Source: Robertmurraya massiliosenegalensis JC6
Lineage (GTDB): Bacteria > Bacillota > Bacilli > Bacillales > Cytobacillaceae
Direction: 5' to 3'
Length of the DNA: 64,000 bases
Assembly (NCBI RefSeq): GCF_000311725.1
Contig: NZ_HE978515.1
Location: forward strand, 183,831-247,830
Every line of letters starts with the position of its first letter. Position 1 is the first letter of the stretch. The notes under the pieces are model-generated. The model saw only the letters and a program-made list of their open reading frames with translations. It had not been told where the DNA came from and did not search any database. The position numbers were made by a program, and so were the translations under genes. Of this stretch, positions 50,471-59,513 are shown piece after piece.

Positions 50471-53400
50471 TTATACTCTTTTAAATGGCCACCAGTTTGC
50501 TTCTCCGAAGTTTTTCACCATTACTGGGATAAACATAGGTAACACTACAAAAGCATACAATAACAATCCGACAATGGTAATGGATGCGATTTGTACTAAT
50601 GACAGCATACCAGAAGGAATCATTGCTGCAAATGTACCGCCTAATATGATAGCCGCTGAAATGATAACTGTACCCATCTTTTTCATAGCCATAAACATTG
50701 CTTGACTAATCAATAAGTCTTTATACTCATTGAAGCGATCCATTAAAAATATACTATAGTCAACCCCAAGAGCAACTAAAATGACGAAGGCAAAGAACGG
50801 AACAGCCCAGCTTATACCACCATATCCTAATATATTGACAAATAGTACTTCATTTATCGCCATTGATGTAAAATACGTGAGAATTAATGAACCAATGATA
50901 TAAAGAGGCATGATTAATGAACGGAAAAGAAAGACTAAAATAATCGCAATACCTATTAACATATATACCACTGTTCTAGAATAATCTTTTTCAGACATTG
51001 CACTTAAATCAGCATTAGTACTTGTAATTCCACCTATGGCCACTTTCGCATTTTCTAACTTCGTTCCCTTCGTTGTGCGCTCAACTGCTTCGCTCATCTC
51101 ATCTACTTGAGCAATCGCATCGTTCGAATATGGACTCGCATCAAAAATGACATCCATCGTCATTACTTTCCGATCTTCTGACATATACGTATCTAGTACT
51201 TGAATAAAATCGTCACTTTTTAGTACTTCAGCAGGAAGATACAACCCACTCATTTCTCCCGCTTCTGATAATCCAGTAAGATAATCCTGGGCGGAACCTA
51301 ATCCTTCCGATACTTGATTAAGTCCATCTGAACTTTGATCGAGCCCTTCCGTTAGCATCGATAATTGCTCACCAAGATCCCCGAAGCCATCAAGAAGTTG
51401 CTTTTGTCCATCATTTACACTCACGATCCCTTGTGCCAATTGCGGTAGATTTCTCACAATCCTATCTTGACCATCAGCCAACTTGTTTAATCCGGCTTGT
51501 TGAGCTTCAATTCCTTCCAGTAATTGTTGAAGACCAGTACCCAGTTCAGTTCTCCCTTTTTGAAGAGCCAAATCAAAGCCTGTATTTGCTTTATCCATCC
51601 CTTCATTAATTCCTGAAAGACCTCCATTTAATTGTTTGATAGAATCCATTAAACCCGACTGTTGATCCGGAATACCGTGAAGATATCCATTTACCGTACC
51701 TTTCAATACTTGATACTGTGGATCAGTAGCAAGGACTTCATATTGATTGTCTAGATAAATAAATAATGAATCGGTCGTATCAGCTAGCCCTCCAATTGCC
51801 GCGCCTAGCTGTTGATAACCAGAGCTTAATTGTGAAATATTTTCGCCTATCAAATTATAGTTTGCTAAAAGCTCACTTCTGTACTTATCAAGTAATAGCT
51901 CGGCCCCAGATTTTGCTTGTTCCAGTCCTTTTATAATTTCTGTTGAACCAGCTGATCCTTGACGAATACCATCTTCAATTTTCGCCAAATTTGTTTGGAT
52001 CTCTGTTAAACCTTCTTGAAGTTGACCTGTACCTGAAATCAATTCATTTATCCCATCTGTTGCCTCGTTCAGTTCTGGTTCAGATTTTGATAATTCCTGA
52101 CTTGCTTCCTGTAAACCGTCACTGATTTTCAAAATCCCTTCTTTTCCAGTTCCAAGCCCTTCTCCAAGTGTTTCTGCTTGTTTTGCCACAAGAAAGTCCT
52201 CAATTGGTTCTCCTGTTGGCATCGTAACGGAACGAACCGTTTGTACCAATTCAATCTTATCTAATTCTTTCGTTATTTGATCCACAAGTGCAATATACTC
52301 AACAGAATCCATCGCTTCATCATTCTTGATGACAATGTTTGTTGGCATTGCTTCGCCTGGACTAAAGCTATCGGCGATTACATCAAAGGCCTGAATAGAG
52401 CCCACTTCACCACTTATTTCTTCCATAGAGTCAAAGGATAATTCTCCATCATAGGTCATTAAAAATGGTACACAAATAATCGCAACAAGAAGTAAAGATA
52501 CGAACGGTCTTCCAAGAGAGAATTTCCCTGCCAACGCCCAAAGTTTGCTATCAGCATGCTCCCCGTTACTCTTTGATGGCCAAAAAAGCTTGCCTCCAAG
52601 CACTGCCATGAAAAACGGCACAATCGTAAAGAGAGCCAATAGTAAAATGGCAACTCCTACTGCTACAGCTGCGGCTGATTGATATAAGATGAATTGGGAA
52701 AAGCCAATTGCGGCAAAACCAATCATTACAGCAATTCCACTAAACAGAACGGTTCTTCCGGCATTCCGATACGTTTCAACAATTGCTTCTGCAACCGTCT
52801 CTTTTTGCGATAATTCTTCCTTAAATCGACTTAGTAAAAGAATACAATAATCGGTCCCAATTCCAAAAAGAATCGCTACCAAAAAAATCTGTGTATACGT
52901 GGAAATCGGAAAATCCATTTGGTCCACCAAAAAAGAAACGATCGATTGGGACGTTAAATAAGTAATACCAACTGTAACCAATGGGATAACTGGTGCAATA
53001 AATGATTTAAAGACAAGGAGTAGCACCACTAATATGAAAACAACTGTGATCCCTTCTGTCTTCTTTAATCCCTCTTGGGAGCTATTTACTAAATCTTCAT
53101 TGATGAGCCATTCACTTGTAAAGTAATGATCTACTTTTACATCATTTAACGTTCGATACAAAGCTTCCTCAACTTCTTTTTGCTCTCGATCCTCCCACTT
53201 CAGACTAATGGATACAAGAATCGCTTTCCCATCCTCTGATACAAGCTGTTCCTTTAGAACATCCTCATTAAAGTGAGTGAGAATATTTGTGATCCCAAGC
53301 TCATTTTTTTGCTCTTCAAGAAGACGTACTGCCCTCTCTGCTTCTTTTATATCTCCGCTCGTTAATTGAGCTTCATTATGAAAGACTAGTGCTACCGTCG

Positions 53401-53599
53401 TTTCACTTTCTCCACCTTCCTGGTCTTGAACCTCCTGCAAAATCTTTCCGGCTTGGGAGGATGAGTACTCATCTGGCACTTTTAATTGCCCTTTTTCCCG
53501 TACAAGATCACTCATATTTGGTGCAGCAAAAAATAAACCTACGGCAGTAATCACCCACACAATCAAGACTAACCATTTATTGTTAACAATTTTATTCAA
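50471..53599 (-). CDS. MMPL/RND superfamily membrane protein (YdgH-like)
   Basis: A 1042-aa transporter with two blocks of helices (about residues 8-380 and 845-1035), each with MMPL sequences such as LFGIGTDYCILLLSRFKEEL and ALGVDYSIFLMDRFNEYKD. The long extracytoplasmic insertion (about 470-770) is built from repeated LxxGLxxxxxGL/DG heptads (for example ISQLSSGYQQLGAAIGGLAD) and should be a coiled-coil rod like that of YhgE-type proteins. TTG 53599 follows GGGGGAAGGA. It stands 42 bases after a MarR gene, as in the B. subtilis ydgG-ydgH pair. It probably exports lipids or amphiphilic compounds. Confidence 0.88.
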   Translation of the reverse strand: MNKIVNNKWLVLIVWVITAVGLFFAAPNMSDLVREKGQLKVPDEYSSSQAGKILQEVQDQEGGESETTVALVFHNEAQLTSGDIKEAERAVRLLEEQKNELGITNILTHFNEDVLKEQLVSEDGKAILVSISLKWEDREQKEVEEALYRTLNDVKVDHYFTSEWLINEDLVNSSQEGLKKTEGITVVFILVVLLLVFKSFIAPVIPLVTVGITYLTSQSIVSFLVDQMDFPISTYTQIFLVAILFGIGTDYCILLLSRFKEELSQKETVAEAIVETYRNAGRTVLFSGIAVMIGFAAIGFSQFILYQSAAAVAVGVAILLLALFTIVPFFMAVLGGKLFWPSKSNGEHADSKLWALAGKFSLGRPFVSLLLVAIICVPFLMTYDGELSFDSMEEISGEVGSIQAFDVIADSFSPGEAMPTNIVIKNDEAMDSVEYIALVDQITKELDKIELVQTVRSVTMPTGEPIEDFLVAKQAETLGEGLGTGKEGILKISDGLQEASQELSKSEPELNEATDGINELISGTGQLQEGLTEIQTNLAKIEDGIRQGSAGSTEIIKGLEQAKSGAELLLDKYRSELLANYNLIGENISQLSSGYQQLGAAIGGLADTTDSLFIYLDNQYEVLATDPQYQVLKGTVNGYLHGIPDQQSGLMDSIKQLNGGLSGINEGMDKANTGFDLALQKGRTELGTGLQQLLEGIEAQQAGLNKLADGQDRIVRNLPQLAQGIVSVNDGQKQLLDGFGDLGEQLSMLTEGLDQSSDGLNQVSEGLGSAQDYLTGLSEAGEMSGLYLPAEVLKSDDFIQVLDTYMSEDRKVMTMDVIFDASPYSNDAIAQVDEMSEAVERTTKGTKLENAKVAIGGITSTNADLSAMSEKDYSRTVVYMLIGIAIILVFLFRSLIMPLYIIGSLILTYFTSMAINEVLFVNILGYGGISWAVPFFAFVILVALGVDYSIFLMDRFNEYKDLLISQAMFMAMKKMGTVIISAAIILGGTFAAMIPSGMLSLVQIASITIVGLLLYAFVVLPMFIPVMVKNFGEANWWPFKRV

Positions 53600-53641
53600 T
53601 TTCCTTCCCCCATTAATCAGTCTTTTTTGTCTGATTTTCTT

Positions 53642-54094
53642 CTATTTCATATTCTTAAGTTCAATAAAAGCACGGTTTAATTTTTCATATGTTCCAATAA
53701 ATTGTTCAATTTCAGATGGTTCAAACTGAGAAATCAGCCCTTGAACTAATTGATTGACTCTCTCTTCAACTTTCCTGTAAAATTCTTCGCCCTTTTCTGT
53801 CAATGTCAAGTATACAACTCGACGGTCCTTTTCATCTCTCGTTCTTTGAATAAAGCCTTTATCACATAGTCGGGTTATGATTGCTGTAATCGCACTTTTT
53901 TTCACTTCAAACTCTTCAGCAAGAATGGTTGATGTACATGAAACAACTCGGTTTATATACCTTAAGATATGGAGTTGTTCATGTGTTAAATTGCTTCCTA
54001 ATTGTTCAGAAATCAATGCTTCTGCTTTTTTCGTCACTGAAAACGAAACATCTACATAACGTTCAACCAATATTTGAATATTTTCATTACACAT
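53642..54094 (-). CDS. MarR family regulator (YdgG-like)
   Basis: A 150-aa winged-helix repressor. The helix-turn-helix reads LTHEQLHILRYI...STILAEEFEVKKSAITAIITRL and the wing contains RTRDEKDRRVVYLTLTEKG, the standard MarR signature. It is the first gene of a two-gene operon with the MMPL transporter. Its own promoter region holds two inverted repeats between the -10 box and the start, suggesting autoregulation. Confidence 0.92.
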   Translation of the reverse strand: MCNENIQILVERYVDVSFSVTKKAEALISEQLGSNLTHEQLHILRYINRVVSCTSTILAEEFEVKKSAITAIITRLCDKGFIQRTRDEKDRRVVYLTLTEKGEEFYRKVEERVNQLVQGLISQFEPSEIEQFIGTYEKLNRAFIELKNMK

Positions 54095-54115
54095 TTATAC
54101 GATCACCACCTAATA

Positions 54116-54148
54116 ATTAAATCGTTTAATAGTTCACCTATTTAACTA
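54116..54148. promoter_or_regulatory. Two candidate MarR operators
   Basis: ATTAAA-TCG-TTTAAT (54116-54130) is a perfect 6-3-6 palindrome, and TAGTT-N9-AACTA (54130-54148) is a perfect 5-9-5 inverted repeat. They abut each other and overlap the -10 box and transcription start of the marR-MMPL promoter. Confidence 0.6.
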
Positions 54149-54173
54149 TAATGAGCATTTTTTTCGTTGTCAA
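54145..54173 (-). promoter_or_regulatory. Sigma-A promoter of marR-MMPL
   Basis: On the minus strand TTGACA (54173-54168), a 17-base spacer and TATAGT (54150-54145). Confidence 0.85.
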
Positions 54174-54186
54174 GATATAGAATGAA

Positions 54187-54403
54187 GAAGAACAAAAGCG
54201 CAAGCGCCTTGAACATCGCCGTACATAACTGGAAGGGCCTCAACTGAGATATAGGAAACCTGAATTGCGATAGCAATTCTTGGTTGACTTATCGTAGGGA
54301 GGGGACCTGAAGTTTGTTAGGCGATAGGCGCTGAAGCTAGACGTAGATACACTTCGTAACAAAGTTATACACAACTGCGAAATCTATAATTTCCTAAAAA
54401 AAC
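54187..54403. repeat. Dispersed intergenic repeat, copy 2 (~217 bp)
   Basis: Same element as 17-235, same orientation. The left end AGCGCAAGCGCC and the right GGCGCTGAAGCT can pair imperfectly, so a closed cruciform or RNA structure is possible. It lies between marR and the pssA terminator. No reading frame. Confidence 0.85.
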
Positions 54404-54432
54404 AAAAAAACTCCCTCGAAATCTCGAGGAAG
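54402..54432 (-). terminator. Terminator of the aroK-pssA unit
   Basis: CTTCCTCGAGATTTCGAGGG on the minus strand forms a compact hairpin (CCTCGA/TCGAGG) followed by AGTTTTTTTG. Confidence 0.85.
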
Positions 54433-54443
54433 CTGGTTTGAAT

Positions 54444-55145
54444 TTATTCAACTTCTTTTTTATGTCTACCCTTCACAAATCGGTAAGCTAAATACGCTAC
54501 ATATAAAGGTGCTGCGATATAAATTAAATAAGGAAATTTTCCATATGTTCCTTTATATATCACATAGAGAAGGCAGCCGATAAAGATCGTGACAATGGTT
54601 CCGTATTTAGGTAGTGGAACTTCCTTAAGACTAGGAATTCGAATTCTGCTGACCATTAGAAAACAAAGTGCTGTATACACTACTGTTGTGATAATATCAG
54701 GCAATCTGCCCCCAAATAAAGTCAACAGAGCAAGAATTCCCCCTGCCGCAGTTATTGGAACACCAATAAAATAATTGAGTGAGGTTTTATCCGTACTGAT
54801 ATTAAAACGGGCTAGACGATAGGCGCCGAACAGCGGAAATAAGCCGGCAATGAGTAAACCAATTAAACCAAATTGATGAAAATATGTATAATACACTAAA
54901 AAAGATGGTGCTACACCAAATGAAACAATATCCGCTAATGAGTCTAATTCTTTTCCTAACGTGCTATCTGCTTTTAACATCCTTGCCAAGCGACCATCCA
55001 TACTATCTAACATCATCCCGATTAAAATAAGGATAGCCGCATTTTTATACTCTCCATACGACGCAAAGCCAATCGATAAAAAACCGCAATATAAGTTCCC
55101 GAGCGTAAACATATTCGGAATCGCTTTAATAAGTCTGATTCTCAA
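54444..55145 (-). CDS. pssA: CDP-diacylglycerol-serine O-phosphatidyltransferase
   Basis: Makes phosphatidylserine from CDP-diacylglycerol and serine in the membrane. The CDP-alcohol phosphotransferase motif DG-x2-AR-x8-G-x3-D-x3-D is visible as DGRLARMLKADSTLGKELDS followed by LAD. The N-terminal IPNMFTLGNLYCGFLSI and the later helices fit PssA. At 233 aa it is longer than B. subtilis PssA (177 aa), mostly at the C-terminus. TTG 55145 has AAAGGAG about 11 bases upstream; GTG 55157 abuts the SD. It is 21 bases after aroK and probably cotranscribed. Confidence 0.9.
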   Translation of the reverse strand: MRIRLIKAIPNMFTLGNLYCGFLSIGFASYGEYKNAAILILIGMMLDSMDGRLARMLKADSTLGKELDSLADIVSFGVAPSFLVYYTYFHQFGLIGLLIAGLFPLFGAYRLARFNISTDKTSLNYFIGVPITAAGGILALLTLFGGRLPDIITTVVYTALCFLMVSRIRIPSLKEVPLPKYGTIVTIFIGCLLYVIYKGTYGKFPYLIYIAAPLYVAYLAYRFVKGRHKKEVE

Positions 55146-55166
55146 CGAGGTAATCACTCCTTTTCT

Positions 55167-55724
55167 TTATTTTTGTGGTTCATAAAGATCCCAAGCTAGT
55201 TTAATGGAGTCTACAATATAATTAGCCACTTCTTCGATTTCAAGATGATCTGTTTCGACTCTTGAATGATGGACTGAATAAATTTCCTGTCTATCGTAAA
55301 AAAGCTTTTCAATATCTTCTATCGTCCTACCATGTAACACTGGACGGCTATCAATAAGCAAACTAATTCTATCCTTCCAAGAGTCCCAAGATAAATCAAG
55401 GAAAAATACAATCCCTTTCTGTAAACAACGTTGCTTAATGTCCTCTTGTAAAAAGGCTCCTCCACCTAATGAAATGATGTTTAAACGCTGATCACATAGC
55501 TTGAATATCATTTCCTTTTCTCTTTTTCGAAATTCGTCTTCTCCGAAGTTTTCAAATATTTCCCTTACAGACATTCCATATTCTTTTTCTATTTCTGCAT
55601 CAACATCATAAAAATCACGATACAGCTTTTTTGCCACTTCACTACCAATCGTTGTTTTGCCAACACCCATGAAGCCAATAAAAATGATACTTTTTTCTCT
55701 AAGGGGGATATTTCTTATTGCCAA
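55167..55724 (-). CDS. aroK: Shikimate kinase
   Basis: Phosphorylates shikimate in aromatic amino acid synthesis. P-loop GFMGVGKTTIGSEVAKKL at residues 17-34, the shikimate-binding DVDAEIEKEYGMSVREIFEN with FGEDEFRKREKEM, and SLGGGAFL are all present. The 185-aa length is normal. TTG 55724 follows AGAGGAG. Pairing with pssA is unusual and suggests a local operon without a shared pathway. Confidence 0.9.
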   Translation of the reverse strand: MAIRNIPLREKSIIFIGFMGVGKTTIGSEVAKKLYRDFYDVDAEIEKEYGMSVREIFENFGEDEFRKREKEMIFKLCDQRLNIISLGGGAFLQEDIKQRCLQKGIVFFLDLSWDSWKDRISLLIDSRPVLHGRTIEDIEKLFYDRQEIYSVHHSRVETDHLEIEEVANYIVDSIKLAWDLYEPQK

Positions 55725-55852
55725 CTTTTACACTCCTCTTACAGGCTTATGCAAACATATTGCATACTCCACTTGCTCAAGTAATCTCATTATAATTTTA
55801 ATTATCGCTAATTTCTAGTGGCAATTAGGGTCACCCGTTCTTTAATAGTAAA

Positions 55853-55895
55853 AGCTGACTCCATTGATCAAGAAGATTGACCAATCGAATCAGCT
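55853..55895 (-). terminator. Probable terminator of the ZIP transporter gene
   Basis: AAGCTGA and TCAGCTT with inner pairs GATTGGTCAATC/GATCAATGG form an imperfect hairpin followed by TTTACTA on the minus strand. It lies just after the stop at 55904. Confidence 0.6.
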
Positions 55896-55903
55896 TCAAA
55901 AGT

Positions 55904-56713
55904 TTATATGACTAATAATAAGCTAATGGCCATAACACCCATTCCTGCAATTAACCCGTATATGGAAATATGGGCTTCATCAAATTTCTTGGCGGCTGGC
56001 AATAATTCATCGAGAGAAATAAAAACCATAATTCCCGCTACTCCAGCGAAGATGATCCCAAACATGACATCATTCAAAAATGGCATAAGCAAGAAGTATG
56101 CTGCCACCGCACCAATTGGCTCAGAAAGACCTGATAAAAAGGAAAGCTTAAATGCTTTTTTCCGATCCCCTGTTGCAAAGTAAACGGGAACAGAAACAGC
56201 AATCCCTTCTGGAATATTGTGAATCGCAATCGCTATGGCAATGGGAATTCCAAGTGCTGGATCCTGCAGAGCTGATGTGAAGGTGGCAATCCCTTCTGGA
56301 AAGTTATGAATGGCAATCGCAAGGGCTGTAAATGTCCCCATTTTCAAAAGCGCTGGATCTTGAACTGCTTTTTTATTGGATTCCATATCTTCGACCTTTT
56401 TCAGTTCATGAGGATTTCCCTGCTTCGGTATAAATTTATCAATGAGTGCGATGAGAAGCATTCCACCGAAAAAGCCGCCAACTGTAGCCCAATTCCCAGA
56501 TTTTTCTCCTAACGAGCCGACAAGCGCATCCTGCGCCTTTACGAAAATTTCTATCATGGACACATAAATCATAACACCTGCTGAAAAACCAAGTGCAAGG
56601 GAGAGAAACTTCGTATTCGTTGTTTTCGTAAAGAAAGCGAGAACACTCCCGATGCCAGTTGCCAAACCAGCCATTAATGTGAGTCCAAATGCAAGCAATA
56701 AATTTTCATCCAT
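55904..56713 (-). CDS. zupT: ZIP family metal transporter (ZupT-like)
   Basis: A 269-aa protein of eight helices. Helices 4 and 5 carry HNFPEGIATF and HNIPEGIAVSV, the metal-binding ZIP motifs. The His/charge-poor loop (about residues 94-120, RNPHELKKVEDMESNKKAVQ-type) lies between helices 3 and 4. It imports Zn2+ and often Mn2+ or Fe2+. AGAAGGAGA precedes the ATG. A palindrome about 120-145 bases upstream (56834-56859) may be its operator. Confidence 0.9.
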   Translation of the reverse strand: MDENLLLAFGLTLMAGLATGIGSVLAFFTKTTNTKFLSLALGFSAGVMIYVSMIEIFVKAQDALVGSLGEKSGNWATVGGFFGGMLLIALIDKFIPKQGNPHELKKVEDMESNKKAVQDPALLKMGTFTALAIAIHNFPEGIATFTSALQDPALGIPIAIAIAIHNIPEGIAVSVPVYFATGDRKKAFKLSFLSGLSEPIGAVAAYFLLMPFLNDVMFGIIFAGVAGIMVFISLDELLPAAKKFDEAHISIYGLIAGMGVMAISLLLVI

Positions 56714-57026
56714 TTCTCATTCTCCTTCTAATTGACTTTCCCATTTTTGTTTACAGAGAAAATTATCGTTTATTACTTACCTTCAAAGTGCTCTCATATT
56801 TAATTCGCTAAATTGATTCTATGCATATATATAAAAATGTTTCATCTAGTAAACATTTTAACTCATATGAAACTTACCTGACAACTTAAAGATCTTAGCT
56901 TACTATTATTGTAGGAAAAAAGAGGAGAAAAAATAACCCTCATGTTGCTTCATTTTATAATTAACGAATATAACATATGGAAATTTAAAGACATAAGAAA
57001 GAACGATTACTGAAAAAAACAGAGGA
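56714..57026. other. Intergenic region upstream of zupT
   Basis: Holds the zupT promoter region, a 9-bp palindrome (56834-56859) and the terminator of the ger operon (57014-57036). No reading frame recognised. Confidence 0.5.
56834..56859. promoter_or_regulatory. Palindrome upstream of zupT (candidate operator)
   Basis: AAAATGTTT-CATCTAGT-AAACATTTT, with perfect 9-base arms and an 8-base spacer, about 120-145 bases upstream of the zupT start. It does not match the Zur or MntR consensus that I know. Confidence 0.4.
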
Positions 57027-57036
57027 CTAACCCTCT
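57014..57036 (-). terminator. Terminator of the ger operon
   Basis: CAGAGGGTTAGTCCTCTG on the minus strand is a compact hairpin followed by T7; it overlaps the last codons of the gerB-type gene. Confidence 0.85.
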
Positions 57037-58118
57037 GCCTTTTTCTTCCCTTTCCCCCTTTTTCTCTTTATCAGTAAAAAGACGGTTACAATACTACTTT
57101 CTAGCAGAAGCCCTTTTGTTGGCCAAGTGAAGAATGAATATTCAATAGAATCAAGATTATTTTTGGATAAATGAATCGTTAATCCTAACAACAAAGCCAA
57201 CGGTACCAAGCTAAGATCAGAGTCTGTCTTTCTAAACACATTCATTAATTTATTGATGCAAAACATTAATAACGAAAGTTTGCAGAGCATCGAGGGAATC
57301 CACACTACTTCAATGACCAAATCTAAACGGTCAAGAAAATCGGTTAGGTTAATCTGTTGAATAAGGGCGATGTTTGGATAAGTTGCCTCCGAAGAAACTG
57401 CAACTCCAAGAACCGTAATATTCAATACAATTAGTATAAATAGCAGTAAAAAACCCACGCTTGTTCCGATCAATCCTGCTTTTTTTAAATGTTCAATTGG
57501 TTTAAAGAAAACAAATAAAAAAACGATAATAATCGCTTCCATCATCCACGGGAAAAAAATATACGACGATTTTAAAATTTCGGGAACTGAGTTTACTCCA
57601 CCTATTGGTAAAAGATTAGGCAGTTGAATCTCATTTATCAGCATGAATGGTAATGCGATAACCACTGCTGAAATGGTCATAAAATGGATGACGGTAATTC
57701 TTGAAATTACCTCAACACCTGTTAAAGTAATATAAATTAACGTCAGTGTGGTCAATATCGCGATAACTTCTATTGGCGTATCAGGTAGTAAAACACCATC
57801 GATAAAACTGTTAACGGCACGAAAATCTCGGATAAACATAAATAAAATAAAGAAAAAGAAGAGGATGAGAAAAGTGTTCTGAAGCCATGTTTTTTTATCA
57901 GCATTAAACAATCCTCTCATTTTCTTTAATTTTTCCGGATTTCTACAAAGTAAGAAAATAAGCATGATTGTGAGAAGATATGTAAGCGGGACAACGAGCC
58001 ATGTATTTTGCTTAGAAACTTCAATCATGATTTGCGGCAATGAAATAAGCGTGCCTGAAAAGATAAAGTTCCCGATTAGACAGGCGATTTGAAAGGTGGA
58101 AAGTTGTTGTCTAATCAT
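57027..58118 (-). CDS. Spore germination receptor permease subunit (GerAB/GerKB family)
   Basis: A ten-helix endospore germination permease of 363 aa, related to amino-acid permeases. It starts LSTFQIACLIGNFIFSGTLISLPQIM, which is typical for GerB subunits, and ends in a basic tail. The B subunit binds the germinant in GerA-type receptors. The ATG overlaps the stop of the small D gene as ATGA, so translation is probably coupled; no strong SD is visible. It is the last gene of the A-C-D-B operon. Confidence 0.9.
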   Translation of the reverse strand: MIRQQLSTFQIACLIGNFIFSGTLISLPQIMIEVSKQNTWLVVPLTYLLTIMLIFLLCRNPEKLKKMRGLFNADKKTWLQNTFLILFFFFILFMFIRDFRAVNSFIDGVLLPDTPIEVIAILTTLTLIYITLTGVEVISRITVIHFMTISAVVIALPFMLINEIQLPNLLPIGGVNSVPEILKSSYIFFPWMMEAIIIVFLFVFFKPIEHLKKAGLIGTSVGFLLLFILIVLNITVLGVAVSSEATYPNIALIQQINLTDFLDRLDLVIEVVWIPSMLCKLSLLMFCINKLMNVFRKTDSDLSLVPLALLLGLTIHLSKNNLDSIEYSFFTWPTKGLLLESSIVTVFLLIKRKRGKGKKKAEG

Positions 58119-58336
58119 ATTTTAATCACATGCTTAGTTATTTCGCCTAATGTTTGGTTGAAAAAACTGGTAATTCGATCAATTGGAACTTCAAAGAAAA
58201 TAAAAGTAGCCATTGTAATGGATAAAAACGAGAAGAAAAAGAATGCGCGACGCTCTTTTTTATCTTTCATAATCGCTTTTCGAAGCCTGATGAAATAAAT
58301 CGTTAAACAGAGAACAATCATTAACAGTATCCGCAT
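58115..58336 (-). CDS. Small two-helix protein of the ger operon (D-subunit-like, 73 aa)
   Basis: Two hydrophobic helices (about residues 2-17 and 30-48) with a basic loop (RLRKAIMKDKKERR) between them. ATG 58336 has AGGGAGG 7 bases upstream and overlaps the gerC stop (TGATG). Small two-span D proteins accompany some GerA-type receptors in bacilli and modulate their function; position, size and topology fit, although sequence similarity is not obvious to me. Confidence 0.72.
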   Translation of the reverse strand: MRILLMIVLCLTIYFIRLRKAIMKDKKERRAFFFFSFLSITMATFIFFEVPIDRITSFFNQTLGEITKHVIKI

Positions 58337-59490
58337 CACTTTGCCTCCCTTATTTTAATTCCTTTATTGTTCACTCTTGTAATCTCTGCATTTACATCTA
58401 TATGGATTTTTAAATTCGGGAGTATATCCCTCCATTTTTTGGCCAAATGTTTTTCCCAAAGAATATTATCTGTTTTATACACAAACCAACCTAGACCATA
58501 TGGATCTATCCCTTCAGATTTCGCATGGTCGATGACTCCTTCGACTTGTTTCCTTATCTGGTCGGCAAATTTAGTGGTGGCCATTTTATAAACTTCTTCA
58601 TCTTCTAAATCAAGCATCGCTTCATTTTGTAAAAGTGTTCCATTTACAAAGAGCCCAATCGTAAACTCCGGAATATGATTGTTTACCTGATAACTTGGTT
58701 TAAGTTTATAATCACGAATGATTAAATTTAATTCAGACTCTTTGTCAATGGCGACAGTGATTTTCTTTTGCCGCATTTTATTATGTAGCCAATAAATTCC
58801 ACTTGTTTCATCCTCATTGGTAAAAAATTTTAAGGTATCATCCTTCATAATCCCGATTGAGTCCAGTTGAACTTCCTTTCTTTCGTCATTGCCTTTATTT
58901 TGTGTGTTTACTGTTTTAACGACGGGGATGATCGGATCCTTTCCAGGGAGATGCAAATCATTAATAACATCACGAGTATCGATATTTAAGTTTGTTTTCG
59001 CCAGCTCCCTCACCGCTTCAGAAGGAAGCAGTTCAAAATGGGGAGATGCTGTCAAAATATCAAGAGCTTCACCTTTAGCAATGAGCAAAAAAGTAGATAA
59101 GCGGGATTCGGGATGCTCCAAAATATAATTTAATGAACGCTCAATTCCTCCTGAAGCTACCTCTTCCCCAAAGATAAAAACACGACGATGGGCTAAAAAT
59201 AACTCACGTGACACTCGTTTTTGCAGGTCATCATCCGCCTCCCTTATATTTCTCCCTTTGCCTGAATCAACATAAAATGGAGAGTTCCCACTAGTTCCTC
59301 CACCACCACTTGGACCGCCCATTGCACTTGGCAAAGGTGTCTGGGCAGAAATACGAAAATCATTTTCCCCTAATTTGTCAAATCCGGTCGCAATGACAAA
59401 CGCTAAATCATTCACTTCTGTACGGTCCCAGCATCCACTCAAAAGTGACACACAAATGAATAATATTATGATAAAACAGCTTTTTTTCAT
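58336..59490 (-). CDS. Spore germination receptor lipoprotein (Ger(x)C family)
   Basis: A 384-aa lipoprotein with the lipobox SLLSGCWDR, where Cys is near residue 20; the following Trp-Asp-Arg-x-Glu-[VI]-N-[DE] pattern is the GerC signature. The C-terminal half has AKKWRDILPNLKIHIDVNAEI, typical of GerC. It is anchored in the spore inner membrane with the A and B subunits. TAGAGGTG precedes the ATG. It follows gerA by 23 bases. Confidence 0.92.
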   Translation of the reverse strand: MKKSCFIIILFICVSLLSGCWDRTEVNDLAFVIATGFDKLGENDFRISAQTPLPSAMGGPSGGGGTSGNSPFYVDSGKGRNIREADDDLQKRVSRELFLAHRRVFIFGEEVASGGIERSLNYILEHPESRLSTFLLIAKGEALDILTASPHFELLPSEAVRELAKTNLNIDTRDVINDLHLPGKDPIIPVVKTVNTQNKGNDERKEVQLDSIGIMKDDTLKFFTNEDETSGIYWLHNKMRQKKITVAIDKESELNLIIRDYKLKPSYQVNNHIPEFTIGLFVNGTLLQNEAMLDLEDEEVYKMATTKFADQIRKQVEGVIDHAKSEGIDPYGLGWFVYKTDNILWEKHLAKKWRDILPNLKIHIDVNAEITRVNNKGIKIREAK

Positions 59491-59513
59491 CCGAATACAC
59501 CTCTACTGTAGAA

